Positions 32,301-44,168 are shown, counted from the stretch's first letter. The stretch is 64,000 bases of DNA from Heloderma charlesbogerti (GCA_026122225.1 JANEZZ010001381.1:62001-126000); one strand, 5' to 3'. The notes: generated by a model not told the origin, from the letters alone. Numbers and translations are program-made.

Positions 32301-34340
32301 CGCCTTCTGCATCGCGTGAAAAGGCGCGGGATGAAATGTCAGAAGGCCAACGCACCCCTAAACTTTCATTCGTTTGGATGATTACAGGTTTTGAAAATTT
32401 CAAAGCATTTCTCTCCAGAGGGCGGGGGGGGGGGGTGAGGTGCGCGGAAAAGAAAAGTTAGACGTGCAAGGCAAAATGAAACAGGTCGAGAAATCCAAGT
32501 GTCTTTTCCCTCCGTTATTGGGCGGGGCAGCTCGGAGCGACGTTCGAGTTTAGACGAGAAAAGTTAATCCGATTTCATTTTTCCTGGTGTTGTCCTCCCT
32601 GCGCCTTTGCCACGGGACGAGTTTTAAAACGGGTTCCCAGCTGTCGAGGCGCGTTCGGCAAAGGGAGCGAGGTTTGGGTATAATATATAGGGGTCGTCAC
32701 TACAATAAATTCGTGAATTATTTTTATTTATTGAAAACTTTTTGGCCTGCCTTTCCTATGTTCAGGTCGCTTACAACATTGATAAAAAGGATGCTACAAA
32801 GATATTATTATTATTGTCGTTTTTATAATGTTAACAACAACAACAACAACAGCAGGGGAAATTGCCCCCCACCCAATCCAATTGGCATCCTGTGCTCCCT
32901 CAAAAGTCGGGAGAAAATCCTCCAGAACTGCCTTTCTGGATCACAGGGCCATTGTCGGTTTAAAATCAGGAGGACTTCGGGGGGGGGGATTAACAAAAGC
33001 TCTGGGGGTCGGGGGCTGTCTTCTAAATGTAGAAGGGGAGGAGGAAGGCTACCCGCTTTGGGTCTTGTGAAAAAGGGGCGACAAAACAGAAAGCGAAACT
33101 AACTTTCGGCGCCGCGGGCCTCTAATCCCTCACCCCAGGAACCGAGAGGGGCCTTCTCCCCTCTCCAAAGTTGACCCCCGCGGCGGACTTTCAGCCGAAC
33201 ACCCCCCCACTTTTTTCTCCCTTCTGAAAATATTTTCCAGAACTTTTGCCTCTACGTTCGATTTTTGTTTTAACGTCTGGTGCGAGGAATATAAAATCGT
33301 ATTATTTATTTCGGTTTCTTGGGTGTATTTTTTTTAACACTCTGAAAATGCAGAGAAATAATTTCGTTCCTTCCATCATGGAAATTCACCTCCCCTCCTC
33401 CTCATTTAACTGTCTTTTTAAAAAAAGGGGTGTTGGTGTTGGAATTAAAATGAGAGAGAACATTTCCGGGGTCCTTCGTTAGCCAACTCGATCGAGGCTC
33501 GAATCCAAACCGGCTCCGAGCCCCCAATTTAATTCGATCCGGAGGTGGGGGGGAGATAAAAATAAGGAGGCATTTGCTGTTGTTTAATGTGGGTTCCCAC
33601 GAGGAGGAGGGGGATCGCTGGGTCGGTTCCAGACGTAGCCGTTCGTAGAACAGACTCAACGAAAAATAAATGGATCTTGGTCCGCTCTAAGCATGACAGA
33701 GTCTGGGTCTAACTAACCCCTAATGAGCGCTGTCCCTGCATCTCCCCACCCCCGACACACATATCAAGGCAAGGCCCCGATCCATGTCTCCAGTACAGAG
33801 TCCGTGCTTTGGAGCGGCAAGTTTTGCGCCGGTTTGGCTGGAGTTTTACGCGTCTCTCCTCGGAATGAGCGCCAAGGCACAGGGTTGTTCCTTGCGAGTG
33901 GAACACGGCTGGAGGCGTGGAAGGTGCGGAGAATCAGCGTGGAATGGGAGTGGGCCAGAAAGGAGGAAAAGATGCGCGTGAGAACGCAGGAAACACGCGA
34001 GAAGGGAAGCGGCTGCCTTGGGTTATCCGAACTTGGGAAGGCGCGGCCTCGGGGGCCGCAGGAGAGGGGGAGGAAGCCGGGCCAAGGAGGAAACGTTCGC
34101 TTGAGTGAGCTGGGACTGCGGCGAGGGAGGGGTCCCTCCAGCCCTATTCCTCTCCTTAACTGTCAAGGAGTTGGCGGGGAGGCGCAGAGAGACCTACATG
34201 GGTCCTCTGGTATTTCAGGCGGCCTCGCGCTCTTGGAGAAACCGCTTTTCTCCCCAAGCCAGTTTCTCTCTCCTCGCCCCTCTTCTCTCCCCTCTGCACC
34301 ACAAAATCCAATATATGAACAACACACCCACCCACACGCC
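29340..34340. other. Long non-coding stretch upstream of HIC1
   Basis: No protein-coding exon was recognised. Visible items are (GA)n at 30737-30760; a repeat with 'gagtcttgtgccactttaaa' and 'ttctggcagaagctttcctg' at 31325-31400; a short 'caatggaacttactcccagg' repeat at 32190-32255; and (AAC)n at 32831-32851. From about 31.8 kb the sequence has few repeats, A/T runs and interspersed CG dinucleotides, so this may be HIC1 regulatory DNA; that last point is inference. Confidence 0.45.
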
Positions 34341-34640
34341 ACTCACACAGTGCATGTAACAGGCGGATGCCACGAGAAACAGTGAAGATACAAAAACAAA
34401 CGAAGTCTTGTGGTGCAATCCTATGCATTTAGGGCGCAATCCTACGCACGTGTAGACTCCCCCAGCCGGCATAGTTATCTGGGGAATGCTGGGAGCTGTA
34501 GGACTTTTTTCGTCTACACGAACATAGGATCGTGCCCTTATTCTGGCAGAAGCTGTCGTGGAACGCTGTCCACTTCGTAAGGCAAAACCATCGAAGAGTC
34601 CGGCGCGCCTTTAACGAGCTCGTGTCGCAAAAGCTGATGC
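34340..34640. repeat. Foldback type 2 nested in another repeat
   Basis: A hairpin at 34430-34540 ('gcgcaatcctacgcacgtgt' opposing 'acacgaacataggatcgtgc') interrupts a dispersed repeat: 'gaagtcttgtggtgcaatcc' lies to its left and 'ttctggcagaagctgtcgtg' to its right. In the copies at 31325 and 52590 the two flanks are close together. Confidence 0.6.
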
Positions 34641-34649
34641 CCGGATAAA

Positions 34650-37600
34650 CGTTTCGGCCTTTCCGCCGCCGCGAGACTCTTCCCTGGCCTTTTCTCTCTC
34701 CGCTCTTCCCCCTCTGGAAACGGTCTTTTAGGTATAGCCACAGAAGTCCTGGCTGCTTTTGGCGGTGACTAGCGGCCTGGTTCATCTCCCTGCAGCGCCG
34801 TCCCCAGCGTTCCCCGCTCCGGCAGCCTCCGGGCTCACTCCGGACGGGGACCGACCCTACGATGGTTGTTTTTATTTTATTTTGTAGGTGGCGGAAAACG
34901 GGGGAATCTCGGGCTTCCACCTCCCCCAGTGTGCTGATTCCCCCCTCACTTCAAAACGGGTCCTGTTTCTCACAAGGGAGGAATGGAGGGGGTCCCCAGA
35001 AGCGCCCCCCCCCCGCCAGATCCTAGACGGAACCCCCGAAGGGTGCCGAAATCAGCAGAGCGCCTCTCTTGCGGGGCCAAGCAGCGGCCACCAGGGGGCG
35101 CCAGCCCAGCCAGGCTCTCTTAACGCAGCACAGCCGCGCCTGGAGGAACTGGGTCTGGCTGGAGGGGTCTTGGGGGCGCAAGGCGGGAATCCTGGAGGGG
35201 CAGGGCGGGGGGGGGGCGCTGTGGCAAGAGATCGAGGAGCGACAGCGGAGAGACTAGGGAATGACGCGTCAGCGAGTCCGGGCGCTGGGGGTCCCTTCCC
35301 ACCAGGACACCCCCTCCCCAAGCACGGCGGAGACAATAGGAAGGGGGGGAGAAAGGAGCTGTGGGACGCGGCCAAGAAGGTGCGAGAAGGGAGGACTCTG
35401 CGCTCGCCACCCGCTCCCACGCCCTGGACCCGCGCCACTCACTCACCTCTTCGGCGAGAAACCCTCGGCCCGGAGCTTGGGGGGGTGCGTGCGTGTCAGC
35501 GCCCCGTCTCCCCCATCCCCACCTCCTCAGCCCGGCGCGGGGCTCGGGACCCCGCCAGGCACTGAGGCGGAGCGCCCTCGGGGCGCGGCCCCTCTCTCCT
35601 GCCTCTCGGGGCTCGGCCAGACCCGACGGGGCGGTCTGGGCGCCCCGAGCGCGCGCCTGCCTTCCCCAGACGGGCCTGGCCCGCCCCCGGCTCCAGGGTC
35701 CGGCCCTCTCCCCTGCCCACTCCCTGCGGGGGCTGGGTGGGCGCCTCTCCCCCTCCCACCTGGGGCTGCTCCTCCGGGAGCCCCGTCGGGCCGGCTCCTC
35801 CCCCTCTTCCCGCAGCTCCACCGCCGCTTGGCTGGCTGGCTGGCTGGCGGCTCGGGCGGAGGATGCCGCGGCGGCTCCTTTAACACGCCCGAGTTCAGCC
35901 CGGGGTCAGGCGGAGTTCGCGGCCCGGCCTTTACCTTTTCCGCCGCCGCCGCCGCGCTCTCGGCACATGGGGGCCAGCCGCCGCCGCCGCCGCCGCCAAG
36001 CGGCCTGAGGCGCCGACGAGGGGCGCAGCGAGCCGCCGCGACCGTCCGAGGGAGCCATGCGCGTCCGCACCGACCTCGCCTGCCTGGCCGACTCGACGGG
36101 GCTCCCAGGTAAGCGGGGGCGCCGGGGGCCTCTGGATCGCGTTCCCCCGGGAGGGAGCCCACGGAAGGTCTTTCTCTCTTTCCCCCGGCCCGCGGTGGCT
36201 CCCCCGGGCAAAGGAAAGGGCCCCAGCCGCCCGCCCCGGCACGGCGCTCCCAACTCGCGCCGCGCTACAACGAGCCCCCCGCCCCCGCCCGGCCTGACTC
36301 CCGGCTTCGCTGCCTGCCTCCAGCCCGACAGGTCAAGCCGCAGCGGGCCGGGAAACCTCGTCTTGACTTGGGCTGCCAGCAGCGGCGATTTTCCCCCCTT
36401 CGGGAGAGAAAGAGCCAGCCGCGCCGCCGCTCCGGGCGGGCTTGGCGAGGGGACCGTGAGCCCCTCCGTGCCCTGCCGCGGACTCCGCGCCCCCCGGCGC
36501 CCCCCTCCGAGCCGCCTTCGCTCGCGGGCAGAGAGCCTCGGCCGGCGCCGGCGCCGCGCCGCTCGGCCGCTGCCCGGGTTCTGCCGGGGTCGCCCCCCTC
36601 TTCCCACCTCCCAAGAATCTTCCTCGCTCCGAGCCAAACCGCCTTTGCTTGTGCAGAAACAGCCTCTGGGTTTTCAGGGGCTTGTGGGAGAGGCCCCCGA
36701 CATCTGGACATCCGGGCGGCCTTGCGCAGAGCACTTTTCCCCTGAGGAGTCCCCGGGGGCCTCGGGTTGGAAATCGACGCGCCAGCGGGGGGCCCGCTCT
36801 CCCGCCCCCCCACACGCGCTTCCCCTCAGTCGGCTGGCCCTCCCGGCCTGGCGGGGAGCAGGACGGCGGCCGAGTCCGCGCCCTGGTTCCACGCAGCAAG
36901 ACGTGGGAGCTTTCGCTTTCCGCAGCTTTCGCTTCGCGCTGGGGGCTTCGGCGACGGCCTGAGGAGTGGGGGGACCCGCACCGGGTCGTGAGGGGGGGCC
37001 CGCGAGGTCTCCCCGGACCTCTGCGCCCTGAGGCGCTGTCGCGCTGCTGCAGGCCGGCCGGGCGGCCTCCCCGGGACAGGGCGACGCGCTCGGAGGACCG
37101 TTTGAGAAATGGCCAACTTTTCAAACTCCTCCGCACACTCCTATCTGTGTTTACTCGGGAGTAAGCCCCGCTGTGTCCGACGAGGCTTGGTCCCGAGTAA
37201 GTAAGTGGGGCCAGCATCGCAGCAGCCTAAAAGCGAGGATGATGATGATATTAGATAGAAACTCGAGCGAGAAAGCAGATGTGCGGGAACGCTCTGCGCT
37301 TTCCCCCAGGGCCTCCCCACTCCTCAAAAACCCCTTGCGATCTCTGGAGGGCAGAAAACCAGGCTTGGTGGCCTCCTCCTGGGCCTCCACAGACAGGATC
37401 TCTTTTTAGTGGCCAAGCGCGCAGGCACCCCTGCGGCAATGGAAGAATCTGGCTTCTCCTCGGGCTTCCCTGCGCCCCCGACCTGACTCCGGAGAGGGCG
37501 GCAGCTGTACTGTTTGGCCGATCCGTCCCGTGGGGGTGGGGGGGAAGAGAAAGCCCGCCAGACGTGTGAAAGCGCTGCCGACGCTGCCCCCTCCAGGTGT

Positions 37601-37935
37601 GAACGCTTAGCCCTGCCCCCCTGCCCAGAGGGGGGCGTGTGATGCGATCGGCGGAGATACCGAGGGCTGGACCCCCTCCTTCGCCCGCCTGCGAGGGGAA
37701 GCCCCTCTATAAGGGGAGGCCGGTGGGGGAAGGCGGCCAGAGCGCAAGGCGAGGCGCCCCGGCCCGGCCCGGGGAACAACCACCCCGCCCCGACGGGCCA
37801 GCTGCCCTGCCCTGCCCTGCGTGCGGGCACCAGAGCGCCGGCGGGCCAGGGCCGAGGGCGGCCGCGCCGGCCGGGCCCGCGCTGACGCCGCCGCCGGGCG
37901 CTCTCTCCCTCCCCCCTCTCCCGTGTGCCCCTCGC
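34650..37935 (+). promoter_or_regulatory. HIC1 CpG island: promoter, first exon region and intron
   Basis: This dense GC and CpG sequence leads into and surrounds the HIC1 first exon, with GC boxes and (GCC)n near 35940-36000. In mammals HIC1 sits in a CpG island whose methylation silences it. The long frames on both strands (up to ~300 codons) are a product of composition. A short dispersed repeat ('ttactcgggagtaagccccg') is at about 37140-37205 in the intron. The transcription start cannot be fixed by eye. Confidence 0.7.
36057..36108 (+). CDS. HIC1: HIC1 coding exon 1 (short N-terminal exon)
   Basis: The ATG at 36057 is in the context GGAGCCATGC. It is the first in-frame ATG after an in-frame TGA at 36006. 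It encodes MRVRTDLACLADSTGLP and one further base, then meets a consensus donor CCCAG|GTAAGC at 36108/36109. Joined to the acceptor at 37937/37938, the split codon G|AC gives Asp, and the frame runs on through DAAA into MLDASEPAGH, the conserved start of the BTB region. The model predicts a 718-residue protein. Human HIC1 also has alternative first exons, some adding a short N-terminal extension; this peptide does not resemble the human extension as I recall it. Translation could instead start at the ATG at 37949. Confidence 0.7.
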
Positions 37936-37937
37936 AG

Positions 37938-40042
37938 ACGCCGCCGCGATGCTGGACGCCTCGGAGCCGGCGGGCCACTCCCGGCAGCTGCTGCTCCAGC
38001 TGAACGCGCAGCGCACCAAGGGCTTCCTGTGCGACGTGATCGTGGTGGTGCAGAACGCGCTGTTCCGCGCGCACAAGAACGTGCTGGCGGCCAGCAGCGC
38101 CTACCTCAAGGCCCTGGTGGTGCACGACAACCTCGTCAACCTGGACCAGGAGATGGTCAGCCCGGCCGTCTTCCGCGCCGTCCTCGACTTCATCTACACC
38201 GGCCGCCTGGGCCCGGCCGAGGCCGAGGCGGGCGGCGGCGCCGAGGCGGGCGAGCCCGGCCTGGGCGCCGTCCTGGCCGCCGCCAGCTACCTGCAGATCC
38301 CGGACCTGGTGGCCCTGTGCAAGAAGAAGCTCAAGCGCTCGGGCAAGTACTGCCAGCTGCGCGGCGGCTACTCGCCCTTCGGCAAGCTGGCCCGCGGCCT
38401 CCGCGTCCCCACGCCCGTCATCCAGAGCTGCTACGGGCCGCCGCCGCCGCCCGGGCCGCCGCCGCGCGCCGTGGAGCCGGGCAACCCGCTCAGCACCCAC
38501 TGCGGGGAGCTGTACGCCGCCGCCGCCGCGCTGCACCCGCACGGCCTGTGTCCTCCCGAGCGCCTCTGCTCGCCCCTCTGCGGCCTGGACCTCTCCAAGA
38601 AGAGCCCCAACGGGCCCTCGCCCGGCCACCACCAGTTGCCGCCGCCGCCCCCGGGCACCGAGAGCCGCCTGCGCGCTGCCGTCGAGGGCCGCGAGAGCGC
38701 GCTGCCGGTGCCGCCGCCCCGGTCCGAGAGCCCGGCGCTGCTGCCCAACCACGCGCCCTTCGGCGAGGCCGCCTCCTCCTACCACCAGCCCCGCGGCAGC
38801 CCCGCGGGCCCGGAGCCGGGCCGCGCCGAGGGGGCGCCCGAGTTCCTGTACCGCTGGATGAAGCCGGAGCCTCTGGGCGGCGGCTACCTCGAGGAGGACG
38901 AGGACGAGGACGAGGAGCAGGGCGCGTGCCGGGCCGGCGGGCGGCGGGGCAAGGGCGGCCTGCTCGGGGAGGGCGAGCTGGCCCGCAAGGGTGACTCTCC
39001 CTCGCCGCCGCCGCCGCGCCCGCGGCGCTACGCCAGCCTAGAGAGCGGCGAGCCCGACGGCGCCGAGGCCGAGGACCTGGAGAACGACAAGAGCACGAGC
39101 GAGGAGACGGGCTGCAGCAGCGGCGGGCCCTCCCCGGCGGCCGGCAGCCTGGAGCGCTACCTGGGCTACGAGCCCGACGGCTTCGGCGGCGACAACCTGT
39201 ACGTGTGCATCCCGTGCGGCAAGGGCTTCCCGTCGTCGGAGCAGCTGAACGCGCACGTCGAGGCGCACAACGAGGAGGACGAGCTGTACCGCAAGGAGGC
39301 CGCCGAGGCCACCGCCGCCGCCGGGCCGGGCGCGCCCTTCCTGGACAAGCCTCTGGGCGGGCCGCCCGCGCCGCCGCCGCTGCCGTCGGGGGGCGCGCCG
39401 GGCTGCGACCTGCTGCGCCCCTACCGCTGCTCGTCGTGCGACAAGGCCTACAAGGACCCGGCCACGCTGCGGCAGCACGAGAAGACGCACTGGCTGACGC
39501 GGCCCTACCCGTGCTCTATCTGCGGCAAGAAGTTCACGCAGCGCGGCACCATGACGCGCCACATGCGCAGCCACCTGGGCCTGAAGCCCTTCGCCTGCGA
39601 CGCGTGCGGCATGCGCTTCACGCGCCAGTACCGCCTCACCGAGCACATGCGCATCCACTCGGGCGAGAAGCCCTACGAGTGCCAGGTGTGCGGCGGCAAG
39701 TTCGCCCAGCAGCGCAACCTGCTCAGCCACATGAAGATGCACGCGGCCGCCGCCGCCGCCGCCGCCGCAGCCGGCCCCGACGGCAAGCTCAAGCTGGACT
39801 TCCCCGAGGGCGTGCTGGCCATGGCGCGCCTGGCGCAGCAGCAGCACGACAAGGAGCTGCTCTCGCACCCCCCGCACTTCCTGGCCGACCCCAAGGCCGC
39901 CCTGGAGAGCCTCTACCTCGGCCTCACCCCGGACAAGGCGGCCGAGGTGCTGGCCCAGAGCGCCGCCGCCGCCGCCGCCGCCGCCGCCCACTTGCACAGC
40001 GACCACCACGCCCGGACCATAGAGCGCTTCTCGCCCCCCTGA
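37938..40042 (+). CDS. HIC1: HIC1 main exon: BTB zinc-finger transcriptional repressor
   Basis: The acceptor is a long pyrimidine tract ending CCCCTCGCAG (37937). The reading frame ends at TGA 40040-40042. Numbering from the internal Met (37949; 697 residues): BTB/POZ domain about 14-130 (QRTKGFLCDV, NVLAASSAYLK, VLDFIYTGRL, AAASYLQIPDL); CtBP-binding motif GLDLSKK at 212-218; SUMO-type site MKPEP at 304-308; acidic run at 315-323; five C2H2 zinc fingers at 418-440, 492-514, 520-542, 548-570 and 576-598, all Cys and His present. Fingers 3-5 carry the usual short linkers (SGEKPYE between 4 and 5). The C-terminus RTIERFSPP is family-typical. Two alanine runs (599-608 and 672-680) are not in the human protein as I recall it. 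HIC1 is a nuclear, sequence-specific repressor that recruits CtBP and other corepressors and is known to be p53-inducible. HIC2 is excluded by the finger and tail sequences and by synteny with miR-212 and SMG6. Confidence 0.97.
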
Positions 40043-40650
40043 CCGCGGGGGGCGGCTTGCGGGGGGCGCCGCTCCTGCGACGGCTCGGCGGGGCGGGGGC
40101 TTTCCGGGACAGCGGCCTTCCCTCCGCCGCCAGCAGAGCACCCCCCGCGGAACGGACTGCGTCAGGCCTGTCGTGGCGGGGAGGGGGCGCCGGGGAAGCG
40201 CAGCGACGTGCAGGCGGAGGCGACCCCGGATCTGGGCCTTGCTTTGGAGCTGCTGCCCCCGCCCCTGAAACAGGGAATCGTGAATTTGTCCCTCCCTACC
40301 TCAGAGGCCCCCCTCCACCTTCCCCCTCTCCTCCATTTGCTGGACCTCATGACCCGCAAGGCGTCCGGTGGCGGGGGGGAGGGGAGAGAGAGAGGAGGGA
40401 CCCCCCTCCAACTGTCCTTGCGGCCGGGAAAGCTGCGTCAGCTGAGAGCCGATCTCCCCATTACGCAGAACGAAAGCGGTGTGGTTCTGGGGACGAGTGC
40501 CATTGCAGGTCGAGTGCGTTTCCTGTGACAGGAAGGCAGCTCCCTGAGCATAGAAGATTAGCAGCACAGGGAAAGGGGTCCTGGAAACATGCCTCCCCTG
40601 CTGTCCTCCTTTATTACACGCTGAGAGTTTACTTGGTTCAGCCTCCCTCC
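40043..40650 (+). other. HIC1: HIC1 3' untranslated region and flank
   Basis: GC-rich sequence directly follows the stop codon. I do not see an AATAAA hexamer within the first 1.2 kb, so the cleavage site is unresolved. Frames that continue through here are in other phases from HIC1. Confidence 0.5.
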
Positions 40651-40651
40651 A

Positions 40652-40765
40652 AGCAGGGTGCCTGCCCTCTAGATGGGTTGGACTACAACTGCCAGCACTC
40701 CCCAGCCAGCATGATGGGAGCTGTAGTCCAACCCATCTGGAGGGCTCGCAGTTGGGAAAGGCTGA
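40652..40765. repeat. Foldback element type 1
   Basis: 'gggttggactacaactgcca' opposes 'gagctgtagtccaacccatc', with 'cagccagcatga' in the centre. It marks the latest plausible end of unique HIC1 3' sequence. Confidence 0.8.
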
Positions 40766-40895
40766 TGTAGTTAATTTGACGGGGGGGGGGGAAGAAGAGC
40801 ATATAAACGCATCCAGCCACCCCACAATTTGAAGTGGTACAATCCAGAATTGTACCCCACCCCAAGGGGGGGCTCACTCCTCAAAGAGGAAGGAA

Positions 40896-40914
40896 TCTCT
40901 CTCTCTCTCTCTTT

Positions 40915-40957
<43 letters not shown>
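40896..40957 (+). repeat. (CT)n/(CA)n microsatellite
   Basis: A CT run (40896-40915) passes directly into a CA run of about 40 bases (40917-40957). Confidence 0.95.
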
Positions 40958-42198
40958 CCCTATCCACGTGGCATGCTGCACTCCCCTTCCCCCAATCGCA
41001 AAGGGGTTGCTTAACTTGTAGGATTGTGCTAAGGGGTCTCAGCCATGGTGCAACCCAAGGAATGGTGCTGCGCAGGGTGGGGGAGCAGCTAGTAGCTCCC
41101 CCCCTTTGGAAGTTTGTTTGCAAATAAGGCGATGGATCAAGGATGTTTCCTCCCCCTCCCAGTCAATTTCCTTCTCAGCCCCCCACCCCCTGAATTCCCA
41201 GGGTTGAAAAGAGGAGGGAAAGATTCTCCTGCATCCTGGGGCAAACGATTTCTGTGCCGTGCAGTGTGTGTGCTCTGTATGACAGCTGGATCCTTCCCCA
41301 CTCCAGGGATCGAGGCTGGCTGACCCTCCTGAGGGAGTGTCCTGGGGTCTCTGGCCTTGACCTCCCTCTGCTTCCTGTTGCGGTGGGGTGGGATCCCCTG
41401 AGAAGGTTTCAGCTTGGGGGGGAGGCTGTAGCTGCAGCAAAACTGACCCAAAGTCTGGGGGCACCTTAAAAGGTCCACGTAAGGATGGTGGCAGAAGGCA
41501 GGCATTTGGAGCGATATGGACATGGGGAGAGAAGCAGAAGCGGCGAGTGGCAAATGGCCATGCCATTCAAAGAGCAGCTTCCCCAGGCTGGAGCCCTCCA
41601 GATGTGCTGGACTGTCTGGGAAGGGTGGAGTTGCCCTCCAGATGTCTTTGGGGAAGGCTCCCTTAGCCCAGCCTTCCCTGTGGGTGGGGTTGTTGTTGGT
41701 GGGCCCATGGCTCTGAATCTATTTCCCTGGGCCCCGGATGTATTTCCCAGAGCCCCCAATGCCCACTGGTGCCCATGGAAGCTCTTTTTGGCTTAACTGC
41801 ATGGGGCAATTTTCCTCTGGGGCAGGGGGGAAGGCAGAGACAACTTTTATTTGCAATCTTGATATAAAAAGGTTTATGATTCAGGGGAAAGGTAATATTT
41901 GTGTGCTGATTACTAGAGCACATACGGACCATAAGCAGGAACTGTGATTTCTCTCCTATTGAAGGCTGTGCTAGATTGTAGATTAATTGTATCGGACGAT
42001 GAACTACTGGTTTGGCCATGCTGGCTGGGGGATGACAGGGCCTGCAGCCCAATTAATCTTTAGCGCACCAGCATGGGGAAGCCTGATGAGGGGGATAATC
42101 TGTGCCTACGCTGTGGGCAGCTTACATGTCGCTGAGCTCGCCTCGAGTATGGGTCAGCTTCCCATAGTATGGCCACTCGGTCCCACCACTTCCAGTGT

Positions 42199-42263
42199 CT
42201 CTGCCTGCCCATGGTCTGTCCAGATGCCTGCCCATGGTCTGTCCAGATGCCTGCCCAATGACC
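42199..42263 (+). repeat. Short tandem duplication (~26-base unit)
   Basis: 'tgcctgcccatggtctgtcc' occurs twice in a row, followed by a third partial 'agatgcctgccca'. Confidence 0.85.
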
Positions 42264-42654
42264 CACACAAGCGATTGCCACATGTTAGCCTTTAAGACAG
42301 GGGTGAGCCCCTTGCAGATGTTTTAGCCTGTGACTCTCACCAGCCACCATAGCCAGTGGTGAGGGATTGTGGGAGTTGTTGGCCAAGAAATTGGGGCACA
42401 AATTGCCCACCGCTGCTTAAGGTGACGCAGGAAATGTTGTTTTTCCTGGTCACTCCAATGTTGGGTGTGTCTGTGTGTGTGGGGGAGGGACAGAGCTCCT
42501 GCACCTTTAAACAGCTGCACCTGTTGACTTTCTGCTTGTCAAATGGCCAATAAGTGCACAAGAGCCCTGCCAGGAAAAACAAAAAAACATGGCAGCCTTT
42601 CAAGGCTGGGAAGGCCTTCTGTTTGGGGCCCACAGGTCACTTTCATGGAGGAGG

Positions 42655-42845
42655 CGGCTGTCAATGGCTGCTAGTCGTGATGGCTGTGCGCTGCCTCCAG
42701 GATGAGAGGCAGCATGCTGGAGAAAACGAGTGGGTGCGTGTGTGATGTTGCACTTATCTTCTGCTTGTGGGCTTCCTGCTGGGGCATCTGGTTGGCCACT
42801 GTACTATCAAGATGGACTAGCAGCCTTGGCCCTGATCCAGCACTG
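42655..42845 (-). repeat. Dispersed repeat ('agaagagccctgctggatca' family)
   Basis: 'cttgtgggcttcctgctggg', 'gcatctggttggccactgta' and 'ttggccctgatccagcactg' are the inverse of the family at 7010 and 11786. Confidence 0.65.
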
Positions 42846-44065
42846 CTGCACTTGCATTCTAGATCCAAGGTTTACCCAGGGCTCCTCGAAACATGCTTCG
42901 CTTTCACAGCAGCGGCTCCCAATGAGTTCCCAGGGAAAGTGCAGCTTGACTCGCTGGTGCGAGCGATCTGAAGTCGGCCACTTTGCCCCCACCCCTTTGC
43001 AGCCTTTGATCCGGCCACCATCGGCAAATTGACGGCCAGGCCTTCGTCTGAGCAAACCCTTAGCCCCCGCATGCTGGACTTGCAATGTGAAGAGGTGAGG
43101 GTGCATGTCCCTCCCTCACTCAGTCAAAGCACTCCACAGATCTGTGACCAAGGGGGCCCGTGCAGAGCGGAGGTTCCCCCGGACAGCTCCAGCACTTTCT
43201 TCTAGGTTATGAACTTGAGCACTGTCTTCCACTGTTCTCGACTGCTCCTGAAGCCAAAGAACTGTTTTTGAAGGGTGTGTGTATGCTGTGTGTGCCATTC
43301 ACCACCTCCTTCTTTTCTGCCCCTCTCCCTTCTCCCATGGGGCAGTTTGACAAAGGCAAAACACTCCCAAGTTGTCCGCTCTATCAATGGCAGGAAGGGC
43401 CAGCCGGCATCACTGCTGGGGGACAGGAGGCTAACTCAAGCTTTAACTAATGTGGTGGGGACAGCCACACGTGCCTCTTTGCCCCACTTCCGGGGGCCTG
43501 CTGGCACGTACCCTGTTTGCCTTTCTTTGGCACTAGCCAGCCAAAAGGCGCCATGCACTGGCTGCCTCGGCCCGCCTGCTGCACTTATGGGGAGAGGAGT
43601 GACAATGGCACAATGAGGAGACCACCCTCCTCCCCGCGTGTGTCCAGGCAGCGGCTGCCCCCCCATCCCCTCCCCTTTTAGCCCAAAACCAGGTTAAATG
43701 TGAAGCTTCTCTCTTGCCTCTTTTTGCACACAGCCGCCCGCCCTTGCCCAGCACAGGGCCTTCATCTGAGCCAGCTGCCCCAGCACGGCCTCCCCCAAAC
43801 ACTCCCCAACCCCCAAACTGAAGTACTCCAGGGGGCAGCCCGCTGTGCCTCGCAGCGTTGTGTGCATGGGGGGCCATCCCCCTTGTTTTATACCAGAAGC
43901 AGAACCAAAGAAAAACAGCAATAAATGTTTTTTCCTGTTTTTTCCTGGGCTTGGCTTCCTTGAGTGGATCTGGGCTGGGCTGGGCGTGGGGAGCAGACAG
44001 ACTGCTGTTCCACAGGGGAGGAGGGGTGACAAGTAGGGCCAAGCTCCAAGGAGGTGGTGTAATGC

Positions 44066-44168
44066 AGGGATGGGGAACCTGTGGCCTTCCAGATGTTGTG
44101 GGACTACAACTCCCATGGCCCCTTACTATGGGCTGTGTGGGCTAGGGCTGCTGGGATTTGTACTAGTT
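44066..44168. repeat. Foldback element type 1
   Basis: 'ggaacctgtggccttccaga' and 'gggactacaactcccatggc' oppose 'gggctgctgggatttgtact'. The right arm is diverged. Confidence 0.6.

Noticed and set aside
37607..38785. 392-codon minus-strand open frame over HIC1
   Set aside because: It mirrors the GC-rich HIC1 coding sequence, has no domain and no splice logic, and the opposite strand carries an unmistakable BTB domain.
39038..40141. 367-codon minus-strand and 521-codon plus-strand alternative frames over the HIC1 zinc fingers
   Set aside because: They are shadows caused by very high GC; the true frame shows five intact C2H2 fingers.
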